Below, in pieces: positions 1-5,560 of a stretch of 5,699 nt of DNA. Positions within the stretch are counted from its first letter, which is position 1. Each line of letters begins with the position of its first letter. Below the pieces are notes generated by a model that saw only the letters and a program-made list of their open reading frames with translations, ran no database searches and was not told where the DNA came from. The position numbers and the translations under genes are program-made. The stretch is from JALZAQ01 sp038253885 (GTDB lineage: Bacteria; Gemmatimonadota; Gemmatimonadetes; Gemmatimonadales; Gemmatimonadaceae), in assembly GCA_038253885.1 (NCBI GenBank), contig JBBSGP010000110.1, positions 1 through 5,699 on the forward strand, in the 5' to 3' direction.

Positions 1-1
1 C

Positions 2-769
2 GACGTGTGGAGCGGGCTGCACACCTTCATCGGGGACGACGAGGAGCTGGCACGCCTCGCCGAGCAGAACGAGGTGACAATCCACGACCTGCGCAAGTCG
101 CCCCGCGATCTCCCCGTGGCCAGCGGGCGTGTGCGCAACGTGGACGCGACAATCGTGTTGACGGTGGGCACCGACTGCAACATCGGCAAGATGACCGGTG
201 CCTTGCAGGTGCGGGACACGCTTCGGAAGCGACAGGTGAAGGTGCGCTTCGCGGGCACCGGCCAGACCGGGATTCTCATCGAGGGGTGGGGTATCGGCGT
301 GGACGCCGTGGTCGCCGATTTCATCGCCGGTGCAACCGAGCGTCTCGTCGTCGATGCCGCCAAGGGAGCCGACATCGTCCTGGTCGAGGGCCAAGGGTCG
401 ATCATCCATCCCGGCTACTCCGGAGTGACCCTCGGTCTCATCCACGGATCGCTGCCCCACGCGCTCGTCATGTGCACGCAGCCATCGCGCGAGCACATCA
501 ACAACAACCCGTGGGTGAAGATACCTCCTCTGCCCGGGTTCATCCGGCTGCACGAGGAGCTGCTCGTGCATCTCCGTCCTGCCAAGACGATCGCCATCTC
601 GCTCAACACCTACGATCTCTCCGAGAAGGCTGCCCGGGCGGCGATCGCGCGCGCGACCGATGAGACGGGACTGCCGGCGACCGACCCGGTGCGCTACGAC
701 CCGGCCCCGATCGCCGATGCGATCGAGAGGTTTCATCGGGAGCGTGTCGGAGTCGTCACGGCGGCCTGA
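2..769 (+). CDS. DUF1611 family P-loop protein (DgcN-like), 5'-truncated by the window edge
   Basis: The frame is open from base 2 to a TGA at 767-769 (255 codons), and the first in-frame GTG (base 5) is not a convincing start. Members of DUF1611 (COG3367) are usually about 330-350 aa with an N-terminal Rossmann-like domain, so roughly the first 80-100 residues lie before the window. Counting from the GTG as residue 1, the family marks are GLHTFIGDDEEL (4-15), DLRKSPRDLPV (28-38), a Walker A-like loop GTDCNIGKMT (55-64), GTGQTGILIEGWG (84-96), DAVVADFIAGATE (100-112), VEGQGSIIHPGYSGVTLGL (127-145) and a C-terminal GLPATDPVR. The fold is a cytoplasmic P-loop NTPase. Some family members are linked with D-glutamate N-acylation (DgcN) and are often encoded beside a dipeptide or amino-acid epimerase; that partner would be upstream and is not visible. 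Family assignment is firm; the exact reaction is not. A hairpin at 799-822 probably ends its transcript. Confidence 0.9.
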   Translation, partial: DVWSGLHTFIGDDEELARLAEQNEVTIHDLRKSPRDLPVASGRVRNVDATIVLTVGTDCNIGKMTGALQVRDTLRKRQVKVRFAGTGQTGILIEGWGIGVDAVVADFIAGATERLVVDAAKGADIVLVEGQGSIIHPGYSGVTLGLIHGSLPHALVMCTQPSREHINNNPWVKIPPLPGFIRLHEELLVHLRPAKTIAISLNTYDLSEKAARAAIARATDETGLPATDPVRYDPAPIADAIERFHRERVGVVTAA

Positions 770-798
770 GGTGCTCGACGTAGCCCGATAGCTCTGCG

Positions 799-822
799 GA
801 GGGCGACCGAAAGGTCGCCCTC
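799..822 (+). terminator. Perfect 10-bp hairpin with GAAA tetraloop after the DUF1611 gene
   Basis: The arm GAGGGCGACC (799-808) pairs without mismatch with GGTCGCCCTC (813-822) around a GAAA loop (809-812), a GNRA-type tetraloop. It begins 30 nt after the DUF1611 stop codon. No T-run follows, so it is not a textbook intrinsic terminator; in GC-rich genomes such U-poor hairpins are common at transcript ends and may act as terminators or 3'-end stabilisers. A weaker 6-bp inverted repeat (CGCGTC 825-830 / GACGCG 842-847) lies directly downstream. Confidence 0.55.
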
Positions 823-903
823 GACGCGTCGGGTCCGCACGGACGCGGCGAGCATCGGCAGCCGGGAGTGAGATGGCGCGCCCTCTCGTGCGGGAAGACG
901 GTG

Positions 904-932
904 ATGATCGCCCGTCGCCTCCCGGATATTCT
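904..932 (+). promoter_or_regulatory. Weak candidate promoter for the peptide operon
   Basis: TATTCT at 927-932 matches the -10 consensus at four of six positions and is identical to the -10 hexamer proposed for the tRNA-Thr promoter (5584-5589). Seventeen bases upstream is ATGATC (904-909), a poor -35 sharing only the central TGA. The start point would be near 939, leaving a leader of about 135 nt before the peptide start codon. With such a weak -35 it could be activator-dependent, use another sigma factor, or be chance. Confidence 0.3.
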
Positions 933-1061
933 GCGCGCGAACGGAAGGCGTTCACGGCGTTGCCGGGGCCGTGGCGCAGTCACCGCGCCGACCCGGTCAT
1001 CCGCTTCTCGCTGCGTCGTTCATGGCTTTCGGACTCGCGACCATCCCCACAATCCCCACGC

Positions 1062-1066
1062 AGGAG
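1062..1066 (+). promoter_or_regulatory. Shine-Dalgarno AGGAG that fixes the peptide start
   Basis: AGGAG lies six bases before the ATG at 1073. It is the clearest ribosome binding site in the window. It decides for the 65-aa precursor over longer in-frame starts at 971 and 1022, which have no such site and would bury the signal peptide. Confidence 0.75.
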
Positions 1067-1072
1067 CTCTCC

Positions 1073-1270
1073 ATGAAGCGCTTCTTCTGCACCATCGCCC
1101 TCGTTCTCGCCCTCGTCCCGGCGCTCCCCGGACGAGCGAGGGCGGATTGCCTCGCCAGCGCAATCAAGAGCTGCGATGCGGACTTTCCGGGAGGAGACCC
1201 GAAGACCGTCTCCATCCGTGGCTGGTGCTACATGATTCGCTGGTCCTGGTGCAACGCCTTCGATGTGTGA
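1073..1270 (+). CDS. Secreted cysteine-paired peptide precursor (65 aa), unrecognised family
   Basis: I do not recognise this family. The 65-aa product has a textbook Sec signal peptide: positive MKR start, hydrophobic core at about 4-18 (FFCTIALVLALVPAL), and an A-x-A cleavage site ARA (22-24). That leaves a mature peptide of about 41 residues starting at D25. The mature part has four cysteines, C26, C34, C52 and C60, spaced C-x7-C-x17-C-x7-C, which fits two disulfides. Its C-terminal third is aromatic-rich (W51, Y53, W57, W59, F63), and the chain ends five residues after the last Cys. There is a good Shine-Dalgarno at 1062-1066. The stop codon overlaps the start of a thioredoxin-fold gene by 8 nt, and an ABC transporter follows, so a role as a disulfide-bonded bacteriocin, toxin or signal peptide is plausible but inferred. 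It could instead be a small periplasmic structural or redox-carrier protein. That it is a real gene is well supported; the function is not. Confidence 0.8.
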   Translation: MKRFFCTIALVLALVPALPGRARADCLASAIKSCDADFPGGDPKTVSIRGWCYMIRWSWCNAFDV

Positions 1271-1772
1271 CGTGAGGCATCCCACGCGCATCAGGTGGGC
1301 GCTTGCCGTGCTCCTTCTCTTCGGGAGCGCGGCTGGCGGCGTCCTCGCGATCGTGCGGGCAGCGCCCCGCGCGCAGGAGCGCATCGCAACCCCCGCGGAG
1401 ATTCCGTGGGCACAACTCGACCTCCGGGGTCGCGCTCCAGCCACGCGTCACACGCCGCTCGCGATTCTCTATGTGCAGCGGCGATGCCCCCATTGCCGGC
1501 GAACAGCGCACCTGGTGGATTCGCTCGGAGACGCGCTCGGAGTCGCCACCCTCCTGATCACCAACGACGCTGACACGGTCGCGGAAACCTATGCGCGCGA
1601 GCTGCGACTGCGGAGACCTCTGGCGAGGGATTCGGCGCGCGCTTTCGCTCGACGATTCCGCATCGTGTATGTGCCGACGCTCATCGCGTTCGATCGTGAC
1701 GATCGGGAGACACGGCACCTCGGCTCCGGTAGCGACGCCACCTTCCGCTCCATCCTGCGGGGGATTCGGTGA
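1263..1772 (+). CDS. Membrane-anchored thioredoxin-fold thiol-disulfide oxidoreductase (CPHC)
   Basis: The 169-aa product has a short basic N-terminus, one hydrophobic segment at about 13-33 (uncleaved anchor or signal) and then a thioredoxin-like domain facing the periplasm. The active site is C75-P-H-C78, the dipeptide typical of oxidising DsbA-type enzymes rather than the CGPC of thioredoxin. The strand before it, PLAILYVQRR, and the later YVPTLIAFD with the probable cis-Pro at P138 complete the fold signature. At about 135 residues the domain is too small to carry the full DsbA helical insertion and is closer to TlpA/ResA-like proteins in size. The ATG overlaps the peptide stop by 8 nt and has no Shine-Dalgarno, so translation is probably coupled to the peptide; a GTG at 1272 is an alternative start. 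The likely role is forming, shuffling or reducing the disulfides of the peptide next to it. The fold and active site are seen; the substrate is inferred. Confidence 0.85.
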   Translation: MCDVRHPTRIRWALAVLLLFGSAAGGVLAIVRAAPRAQERIATPAEIPWAQLDLRGRAPATRHTPLAILYVQRRCPHCRRTAHLVDSLGDALGVATLLITNDADTVAETYARELRLRRPLARDSARAFARRFRIVYVPTLIAFDRDDRETRHLGSGSDATFRSILRGIR

Positions 1773-2515
1773 CGCTGCGACTTCGGCGCATCGCCTCGAT
1801 CGCGGGTCGCCAGCTTCGCCGCACGGAGCGAAGCCGCCTCCTGGGCTGGACCCTTCTCCTCGCCGTCGTCGGACTGATGGCGGTCGGCCCGATACCCGCC
1901 GACGTGCGCGGCGAGGTCGCGATTCTGCTCTTCTACTCACTCCTCACGCTGCTGCTCACTGGCGCCGGCGGGGTGGGAGAGGACATCGCGACGGGCGGGC
2001 ACATGCTGGACCGGCTTCACGGAGCCACGCCGACCGAGGTCGCTCTGGGCAGCGAGATCGCGACGCTGGCGGCAGCCTCGCCCGTCGTGCTTCTCGTCTC
2101 TCTCTGGCTCTTCCGCCACGGCCAGGCCATCCGCACGCCGTCGCTCCTCCTTGCTGCCCTCGCATGGACGCTGCTGACTCTCACGGCGTGGAGTGGCTGG
2201 CTCGTCGCTCTGGGCTCGCTGGCGCCGGGCAAGAGCAACGCGGTGCTTCTCGCACCGCTCTTCCTGTTCGGCGGCTTTCCGCCAGCTGATCTGCCCGTCG
2301 GCGGATTGCCGCGCCTCGTTGCCGGCGCTCTTCGCGGCATCTGGTCCATCCTTCCCCTCCAGGCCCACACCATGTCCATGATCGATTCGTGCATCAGCGA
2401 AGGTCCCACCCCCGTGTTGCCCGCGCTGGTGCTCCTCCTCACCTGTCCCGCGCTGCTGACACTCGCGGCGCTGCGCCTCCGGCGATTCCAGCCGGCCGCC
2501 GGATGGGCGCGATGA
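1769..2515 (+). CDS. ABC-2-like transporter permease subunit
   Basis: This is a 248-aa polytopic inner-membrane protein. Hydrophobic segments lie at about 25-42, 50-67, 96-115, 124-149, 157-173 and 214-236, giving six probable helices, the usual number for ABC-2/NatB/CcmB-type permeases. The N-terminus is basic (RLRRIASIAGRQLRR), as expected for a cytoplasmic elbow. The loop GGVGEDIATGGHMLDRLHGA (67-86), between helices 2 and 3, sits where these permeases usually contact the ATPase. It starts with GTG in a 4-nt GTGA overlap with the thioredoxin gene and ends in an ATGA overlap with the ATPase gene, so the three are co-translated. It is inferred to form the transmembrane half of the transporter with the next gene product. 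The substrate is unknown; the adjacent peptide is the obvious candidate. Sequence similarity to named permeases is weak by eye, so the assignment rests on topology and context. Confidence 0.75.
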   Translation: MTLRLRRIASIAGRQLRRTERSRLLGWTLLLAVVGLMAVGPIPADVRGEVAILLFYSLLTLLLTGAGGVGEDIATGGHMLDRLHGATPTEVALGSEIATLAAASPVVLLVSLWLFRHGQAIRTPSLLLAALAWTLLTLTAWSGWLVALGSLAPGKSNAVLLAPLFLFGGFPPADLPVGGLPRLVAGALRGIWSILPLQAHTMSMIDSCISEGPTPVLPALVLLLTCPALLTLAALRLRRFQPAAGWAR

Positions 2516-3255
2516 CGATCGCTCTCTCCTGTGTCGACCTCCGCCGTCGCTACCGCGCTGGCGTGCTCGGCTGCTCGGCCCACGTCGACGCTCTCCGCGG
2601 AGTGAACCTCGAGATCCGTTCCGGTGAGATCGTGGGCTTGCTCGGCCCGAACGGAGCGGGTAAGACGACGCTGCTGCTCTGCGCGGCCGCGCTTCTCCGT
2701 CCGGATTCCGGACGGATTGCCTGGTACGGCTCCAGCGATCCGGCGCAGGCCATCCGCCACGGCATCGGCTTTGTGCCGGAGCGGTCGATCTATTACTCGT
2801 TTCTGACCGTTCGCGAGACGCTGGAGTACTATGGCTCGCTTCACGAGCTGCCGGGGGCCGAGCTGCGCGACCGGGTGTCTCGATTGCTCGAATCGGTCGG
2901 CCTCGCCGACCAGCGAGACAAACGGGTCACTCATCTCTCGAGAGGAATGCTGCAGCGGCTCGGGCTCGCCCAGGCCCTCATCGGCTCCCCGCGACTTCTC
3001 CTTCTCGACGAGACGTTGTCTGGGCTCGATCCGGTCGGACGGCGCGACGTTCGAGAGCTGATCAGGCAGCTCCCGGCACAGGGGGTGACCGTCGTGCTCT
3101 CGTCGCATGACATGACGGCGCTCGAGCAGATCACGATGCGAGTGGTGGTCCTCGTTGACGGCGCTGTTCGCGCGTCGATGGAGCCGGTGGATCTCGAGCA
3201 GCGCCTCTTCGCCGTTCTCGATGAGCCCTCCCGGGTCGCCGAGTCCGCGCCATGA
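2512..3255 (+). CDS. ABC transporter ATP-binding protein (NatA/ABC-2 type)
   Basis: The 247-aa product is a single complete ABC ATPase domain. Walker A is GPNGAGKT (45-52); the signature is LSRGMLQRLGLAQAL (142-156), the LSRGM form common in ABC-2/NatA-type ATPases; Walker B is RLLLLDE (161-167) with catalytic E167; the D-loop is SGLDP (170-174); the switch histidine is H199 in SSHD. Two positions are unusual: the Q-loop region reads GFVPER (86-91) with Glu where many ABC proteins have Gln, and Walker B continues DET rather than DEP. The ATG at 2512 is chosen because it gives an ATGA overlap with the permease and places the domain start normally; an in-frame start at 2389 would add residues with no homology. 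It powers the permease encoded just upstream. The type is certain; direction (export expected for ABC-2 systems) and substrate are inferred. Confidence 0.95.
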   Translation: MTIALSCVDLRRRYRAGVLGCSAHVDALRGVNLEIRSGEIVGLLGPNGAGKTTLLLCAAALLRPDSGRIAWYGSSDPAQAIRHGIGFVPERSIYYSFLTVRETLEYYGSLHELPGAELRDRVSRLLESVGLADQRDKRVTHLSRGMLQRLGLAQALIGSPRLLLLDETLSGLDPVGRRDVRELIRQLPAQGVTVVLSSHDMTALEQITMRVVVLVDGAVRASMEPVDLEQRLFAVLDEPSRVAESAP

Positions 3256-3929
3256 GCATCATCGTCACGACGCCGGCTCGGAGCGAGCGCTTCGCCGCTT
3301 CGTCGGTGGTGGTCGCATGCCTGGCGGCACACCTAATGTCGTCCTCGCTCGCGCTCGGGCGCTTGGGGCGCATGATGGGAGAGCTCATCGCCGGCTCGCC
3401 GAGCTCCGTCCATCTCCTGCTACTTCGCGACGGACTCTATCGGCTTCTCGTGGCCGACCTCTTCATGCCGCCGGTCGCCGTTGTCGTGTGCGGAGCGGTC
3501 GTGTGGGCCCTTCGTCCTCGCGATGGCGATCCGGATCGGGCTCTGATCTGGGCCCTCGGCTTCGTCCCGTTCGCGATCCAGAGCGTCGGGCGTGCCATCA
3601 CGATCGCGCTGAGCGAGCCGCCGGCGACGCTCGGTGCGCTGATGGAGCTGCCCGACCGTTTCGACTTTGGCCTGCGCGCGCCGCTCGAGCTCGCGGGAGT
3701 GAGCGTCGGCCCCGGCGTCTCCTACTGGTTGGCCGCGCTCGGATTGGCGCCGCTGGTCGCCATCTGGTGTTGGAGTCGCACTCTCGCCCGCTCCTCGCGT
3801 CACGGTATCGAGACCGTCGATCGGATCACCGCGGGGCTCCTCGTCACGGGCTGCTACGCCAGCCTCGCGCTGGTCGCGCAGCTCGCTGGCCCGTTGGCCG
3901 TGCAGCTCTTCCTCGGGATCGCTGGCTAG
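3252..3929 (+). CDS. Polytopic membrane protein, weakly Yip1-like, last gene of the peptide operon
   Basis: The product is 225 aa with probable membrane segments at about 16-35, 66-88, 98-120, 157-175 and 192-223. It starts in an ATGA overlap with the ATPase gene and has no ribosome binding site of its own, so it belongs to the same operon. The stretch LELAGVSVGPGVSYWLAALGLAPLVAIWCW, split here as LELAGVSVGPGV (145-156) followed by the helix SYWLAALGLAPL (157-168), resembles the 'short loop, aromatic, then hydrophobic helix' pattern near the end of bacterial Yip1-domain proteins; this is a weak visual match. No catalytic motif is visible. Being the terminal membrane gene after a peptide and its transporter, it could be an accessory transporter subunit or a self-immunity protein. 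Its reading frame and operon membership are solid; its function is unknown. Confidence 0.7.
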   Translation: MSIIVTTPARSERFAASSVVVACLAAHLMSSSLALGRLGRMMGELIAGSPSSVHLLLLRDGLYRLLVADLFMPPVAVVVCGAVVWALRPRDGDPDRALIWALGFVPFAIQSVGRAITIALSEPPATLGALMELPDRFDFGLRAPLELAGVSVGPGVSYWLAALGLAPLVAIWCWSRTLARSSRHGIETVDRITAGLLVTGCYASLALVAQLAGPLAVQLFLGIAG

Positions 3930-3944
3930 AGGGCAGCGGCTCCG

Positions 3945-3973
3945 TTGACCCTCCTCCCGCGGCTCTCTACCTT
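3945..3973 (+). promoter_or_regulatory. Candidate promoter of cysS
   Basis: TTGACC (3945-3950) is a five-of-six match to the -35 consensus. After exactly 17 bases comes TACCTT (3968-3973), which keeps the conserved TA at the start and T at the end of the -10 box. It begins 16 nt after the stop of the membrane protein gene. The start point would be near 3980, giving a leader of about 93 nt. This supports cysS being transcribed separately from the peptide operon. Confidence 0.55.
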
Positions 3974-4022
3974 CACGCCGTATCGGACGCCCGAGCTCGA
4001 GCATTCGGCGTGTCGCCGAGCC

Positions 4023-4049
4023 GCGACCGGACCAGGGTGTCCGGATCGC
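4023..4049 (+). promoter_or_regulatory. Hairpin in the cysS leader
   Basis: GCGA (4023-4026) pairs with TCGC (4046-4049), and CCGGAC (4027-4032) pairs with GTCCGG (4039-4044) around a six-base CAGGGT loop. A single bulged A lies at 4045. The result is ten base pairs, eight of them G-C, within the predicted 5' leader and 23 nt before the cysS start codon. No T-run follows, so it is not an intrinsic terminator, and no T-box motifs are seen. It might affect translation or mRNA stability, or it may be a chance product of high G+C. Confidence 0.4.
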
Positions 4050-4072
4050 AACCGCACCCCGCCACGAACTGG

Positions 4073-5524
4073 ATGCCAGACTTTCGGCTCTACAACACGC
4101 TCACCCGGCGAGTGGAATCGTTCGCTCCCGCGGACGGGCAAACGGTGCGCCTCTACAGCTGCGGTCCGACAGTCTACAACCCCGCGCACATCGGCAATTT
4201 CCGCACGTTCCTCTTCGTCGACCTGCTGCGCCGCGTCCTGCGCTTGCGCGGATGGGCGCTGGATCACGTGATGAACGTGACCGACGTTGACGACAAGATC
4301 ATCAAGAGAGCGAGCGAGCAGCGGAGGACGATTCGAGAGATCACGGAGCCGGTGACGGAGATCTTCTTTCGCGACCGGGACTACCTGCGGATCGAGCCCG
4401 CCGAACGATATCCCAAGGCGACCGATCACATTCCCGACATGATCGCGTTGGTGCAGAAGCTGATCGCCCGGGGCATCGCCTATCAGGCCGAAGATGGATC
4501 GGTCTATTTCGCCATCGCGCGGTTCGGCGACTATGGAAAGCTGTCGCGCTTGGATACGCGCTCGATTCGGGCCGGGGCGCGCGTGGCGGCGGACGACTAC
4601 AACAAGGAGGACGTACGCGACTTCGCCCTCTGGAAGAGCGCCAAGCCCGAAGACGAGCTGACGGGAGCGGCCTGGGACTCGCCGTGGGGACGCGGGCGTC
4701 CGGGATGGCACCTCGAGTGCTCCGCGATGGCGATGCGGTATCTGGGCGAGACGCTGGACATCCACTGTGGCGGAGTGGATCTCATCTTCCCGCACCACGA
4801 GGACGAGATCGCTCAATCAGAGGGCGCCACCGGCGTGCCGTTCGCCCGGCTCTGGTGTCACGGGGAGTTTCTGCTCACCGATGGCGCCAAGATGGCGAAG
4901 CGGGTGGGCAATGTGAGCACGGTCGCCGACCTTCGTGAGAATGGTATCTCGGCCGCGGCGATGCGCCATTTCGTCTTCTCGACGCACTACCGCAAGCAGT
5001 TGAACCTGACTGCCGATGCGATGGAGGGATCGATGAACGCGGTGCGTCGAATCGCGGACTTCGCGGATCGGCTGGATCGGTGCCTCGCCGGTCCGTCGTC
5101 GCTGGCGGAGGCCGCGGACGAGCTGGAGCGCGATGCGCTGACGGCTCTGTTCGACGACCTCAACGCGCCATTGGCTCTGGGCGCCCTGTTCGTCTTCATC
5201 AATCGCGTGAACGCCGACCTCGACCGCTTCGAAGCGGCGCCGCGAAGCGGGAGATCGTCCGCCGGTGCGGGAGTGGACGGAGTGGCGCGTGCTCGGAGCG
5301 CCTTCGCGGTGGTCAACGGTATCCTGGACGTCGTCCCCGAGAGGGGGGTCGGGACGGATGACTCGGAGCTCGTCCGCTGGGTGGCTGACCGGATCGCCGA
5401 GCGCGCTCAGGCCCGCGTCACCCGTGACTTCGCCACCGCGGATCGCATCCGCGACGAGCTGCTCGCGCGCGACATCGTCTTGGAGGACACACCCGCGGGG
5501 GCGAGGTGGAAGAAGGTGAAGTAG
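4073..5524 (+). CDS. cysS: Cysteinyl-tRNA synthetase
   Basis: This class I aminoacyl-tRNA synthetase charges tRNA-Cys with cysteine using ATP, in the cytoplasm. It is complete at 483 aa, close to the usual 460-490. The N-terminus FRLYNTLTRRVESFAP is typical and supports the ATG at 4073, although no Shine-Dalgarno is visible; the frame stays open further upstream only because of base composition. The family signature CGPTVYNPAHIGN (30-42) contains the HIGH motif as HIGN (39-42). The second active-site motif is KMAKR (273-277), a variant of KMSKS. Zinc ligands expected from the E. coli enzyme are present as C30, C216 (WHLECSAM), H241 and E245 (HHEDE). The MNVTDVDDKII segment (67-77) and GGVDLIFPHHEDE (233-245) are also characteristic. 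The C-terminal half is the helical anticodon-binding region ending in a DALR-like segment, DFATADRIRDELL (452-464). It has its own candidate promoter at 3945-3973. Confidence 0.98.
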   Translation: MPDFRLYNTLTRRVESFAPADGQTVRLYSCGPTVYNPAHIGNFRTFLFVDLLRRVLRLRGWALDHVMNVTDVDDKIIKRASEQRRTIREITEPVTEIFFRDRDYLRIEPAERYPKATDHIPDMIALVQKLIARGIAYQAEDGSVYFAIARFGDYGKLSRLDTRSIRAGARVAADDYNKEDVRDFALWKSAKPEDELTGAAWDSPWGRGRPGWHLECSAMAMRYLGETLDIHCGGVDLIFPHHEDEIAQSEGATGVPFARLWCHGEFLLTDGAKMAKRVGNVSTVADLRENGISAAAMRHFVFSTHYRKQLNLTADAMEGSMNAVRRIADFADRLDRCLAGPSSLAEAADELERDALTALFDDLNAPLALGALFVFINRVNADLDRFEAAPRSGRSSAGAGVDGVARARSAFAVVNGILDVVPERGVGTDDSELVRWVADRIAERAQARVTRDFATADRIRDELLARDIVLEDTPAGARWKKVK

Positions 5525-5560
5525 CCGCTCTGGATCGTCCTGCTGTTGACTGCTAATGCC

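Larger units (their letters stand above)
770..1072 (+). other. Non-coding gap between the DUF1611 gene and the peptide operon
   Basis: These 303 bases contain no reading frame with protein-like composition; the frames that cross them are arginine- and proline-rich and lack recognisable motifs. The stretch holds the GAAA hairpin (799-822), a weaker inverted repeat (825-847), a possible promoter (904-932) and the Shine-Dalgarno of the peptide gene (1062-1066). Apart from these I see nothing definite in it. The length and position make it the likely control region of the five genes that follow. Confidence 0.6.

Noticed and set aside
971..1072. Longer forms of the secreted peptide starting at 971 or 1022
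   Set aside because: They have no ribosome binding site and would move the signal peptide away from the N-terminus; the ATG at 1073 has both.
868..1275. A 135-codon + strand frame over the gap and the peptide gene
   Set aside because: It is out of frame with the well-supported peptide gene, has low-complexity basic composition and no ribosome binding site.
2389..2511. Earlier in-frame start for the ABC ATPase
   Set aside because: It would overlap the permease gene by more than 120 nt and add residues unlike any ABC domain; the ATGA overlap at 2512 is the normal operon arrangement.
2017..3108. Long antisense frame (363 codons) on the - strand
   Set aside because: It lies opposite the permease and ATPase genes, is rich in Arg/Ser/Ala without motifs, and reflects codon-position G+C bias. 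The same applies to the - strand frames at 1164-1940 and 3926-4816.
1263..3255. Cytochrome c maturation (ccm) cluster: CcmG-like thioredoxin with CcmB/CcmA-like transporter
   Set aside because: No CcmC, CcmE or CcmF homologue is present, the ATPase carries the LSRGM signature of ABC-2/NatA-type proteins, and a Cys peptide heads the operon.
3155..4072. A 789-aa reading frame running into cysS from 3155
   Set aside because: The upstream part overlaps the ATPase and membrane protein genes in another frame, is arginine-rich with no motifs, and a typical CysRS N-terminus begins at 4073. The frame is open because of high G+C.
3974..4072. T-box riboswitch before cysS
   Set aside because: The leader of about 95 nt is too short and lacks the T-box sequence, a specifier stem and a terminator/antiterminator pair.
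1073..5524. Functional link between the Cys-rich peptide operon and the adjacent cysS
   Set aside because: cysS has its own promoter candidate and a 143-nt gap, and is a housekeeping gene; closeness alone does not support a link.
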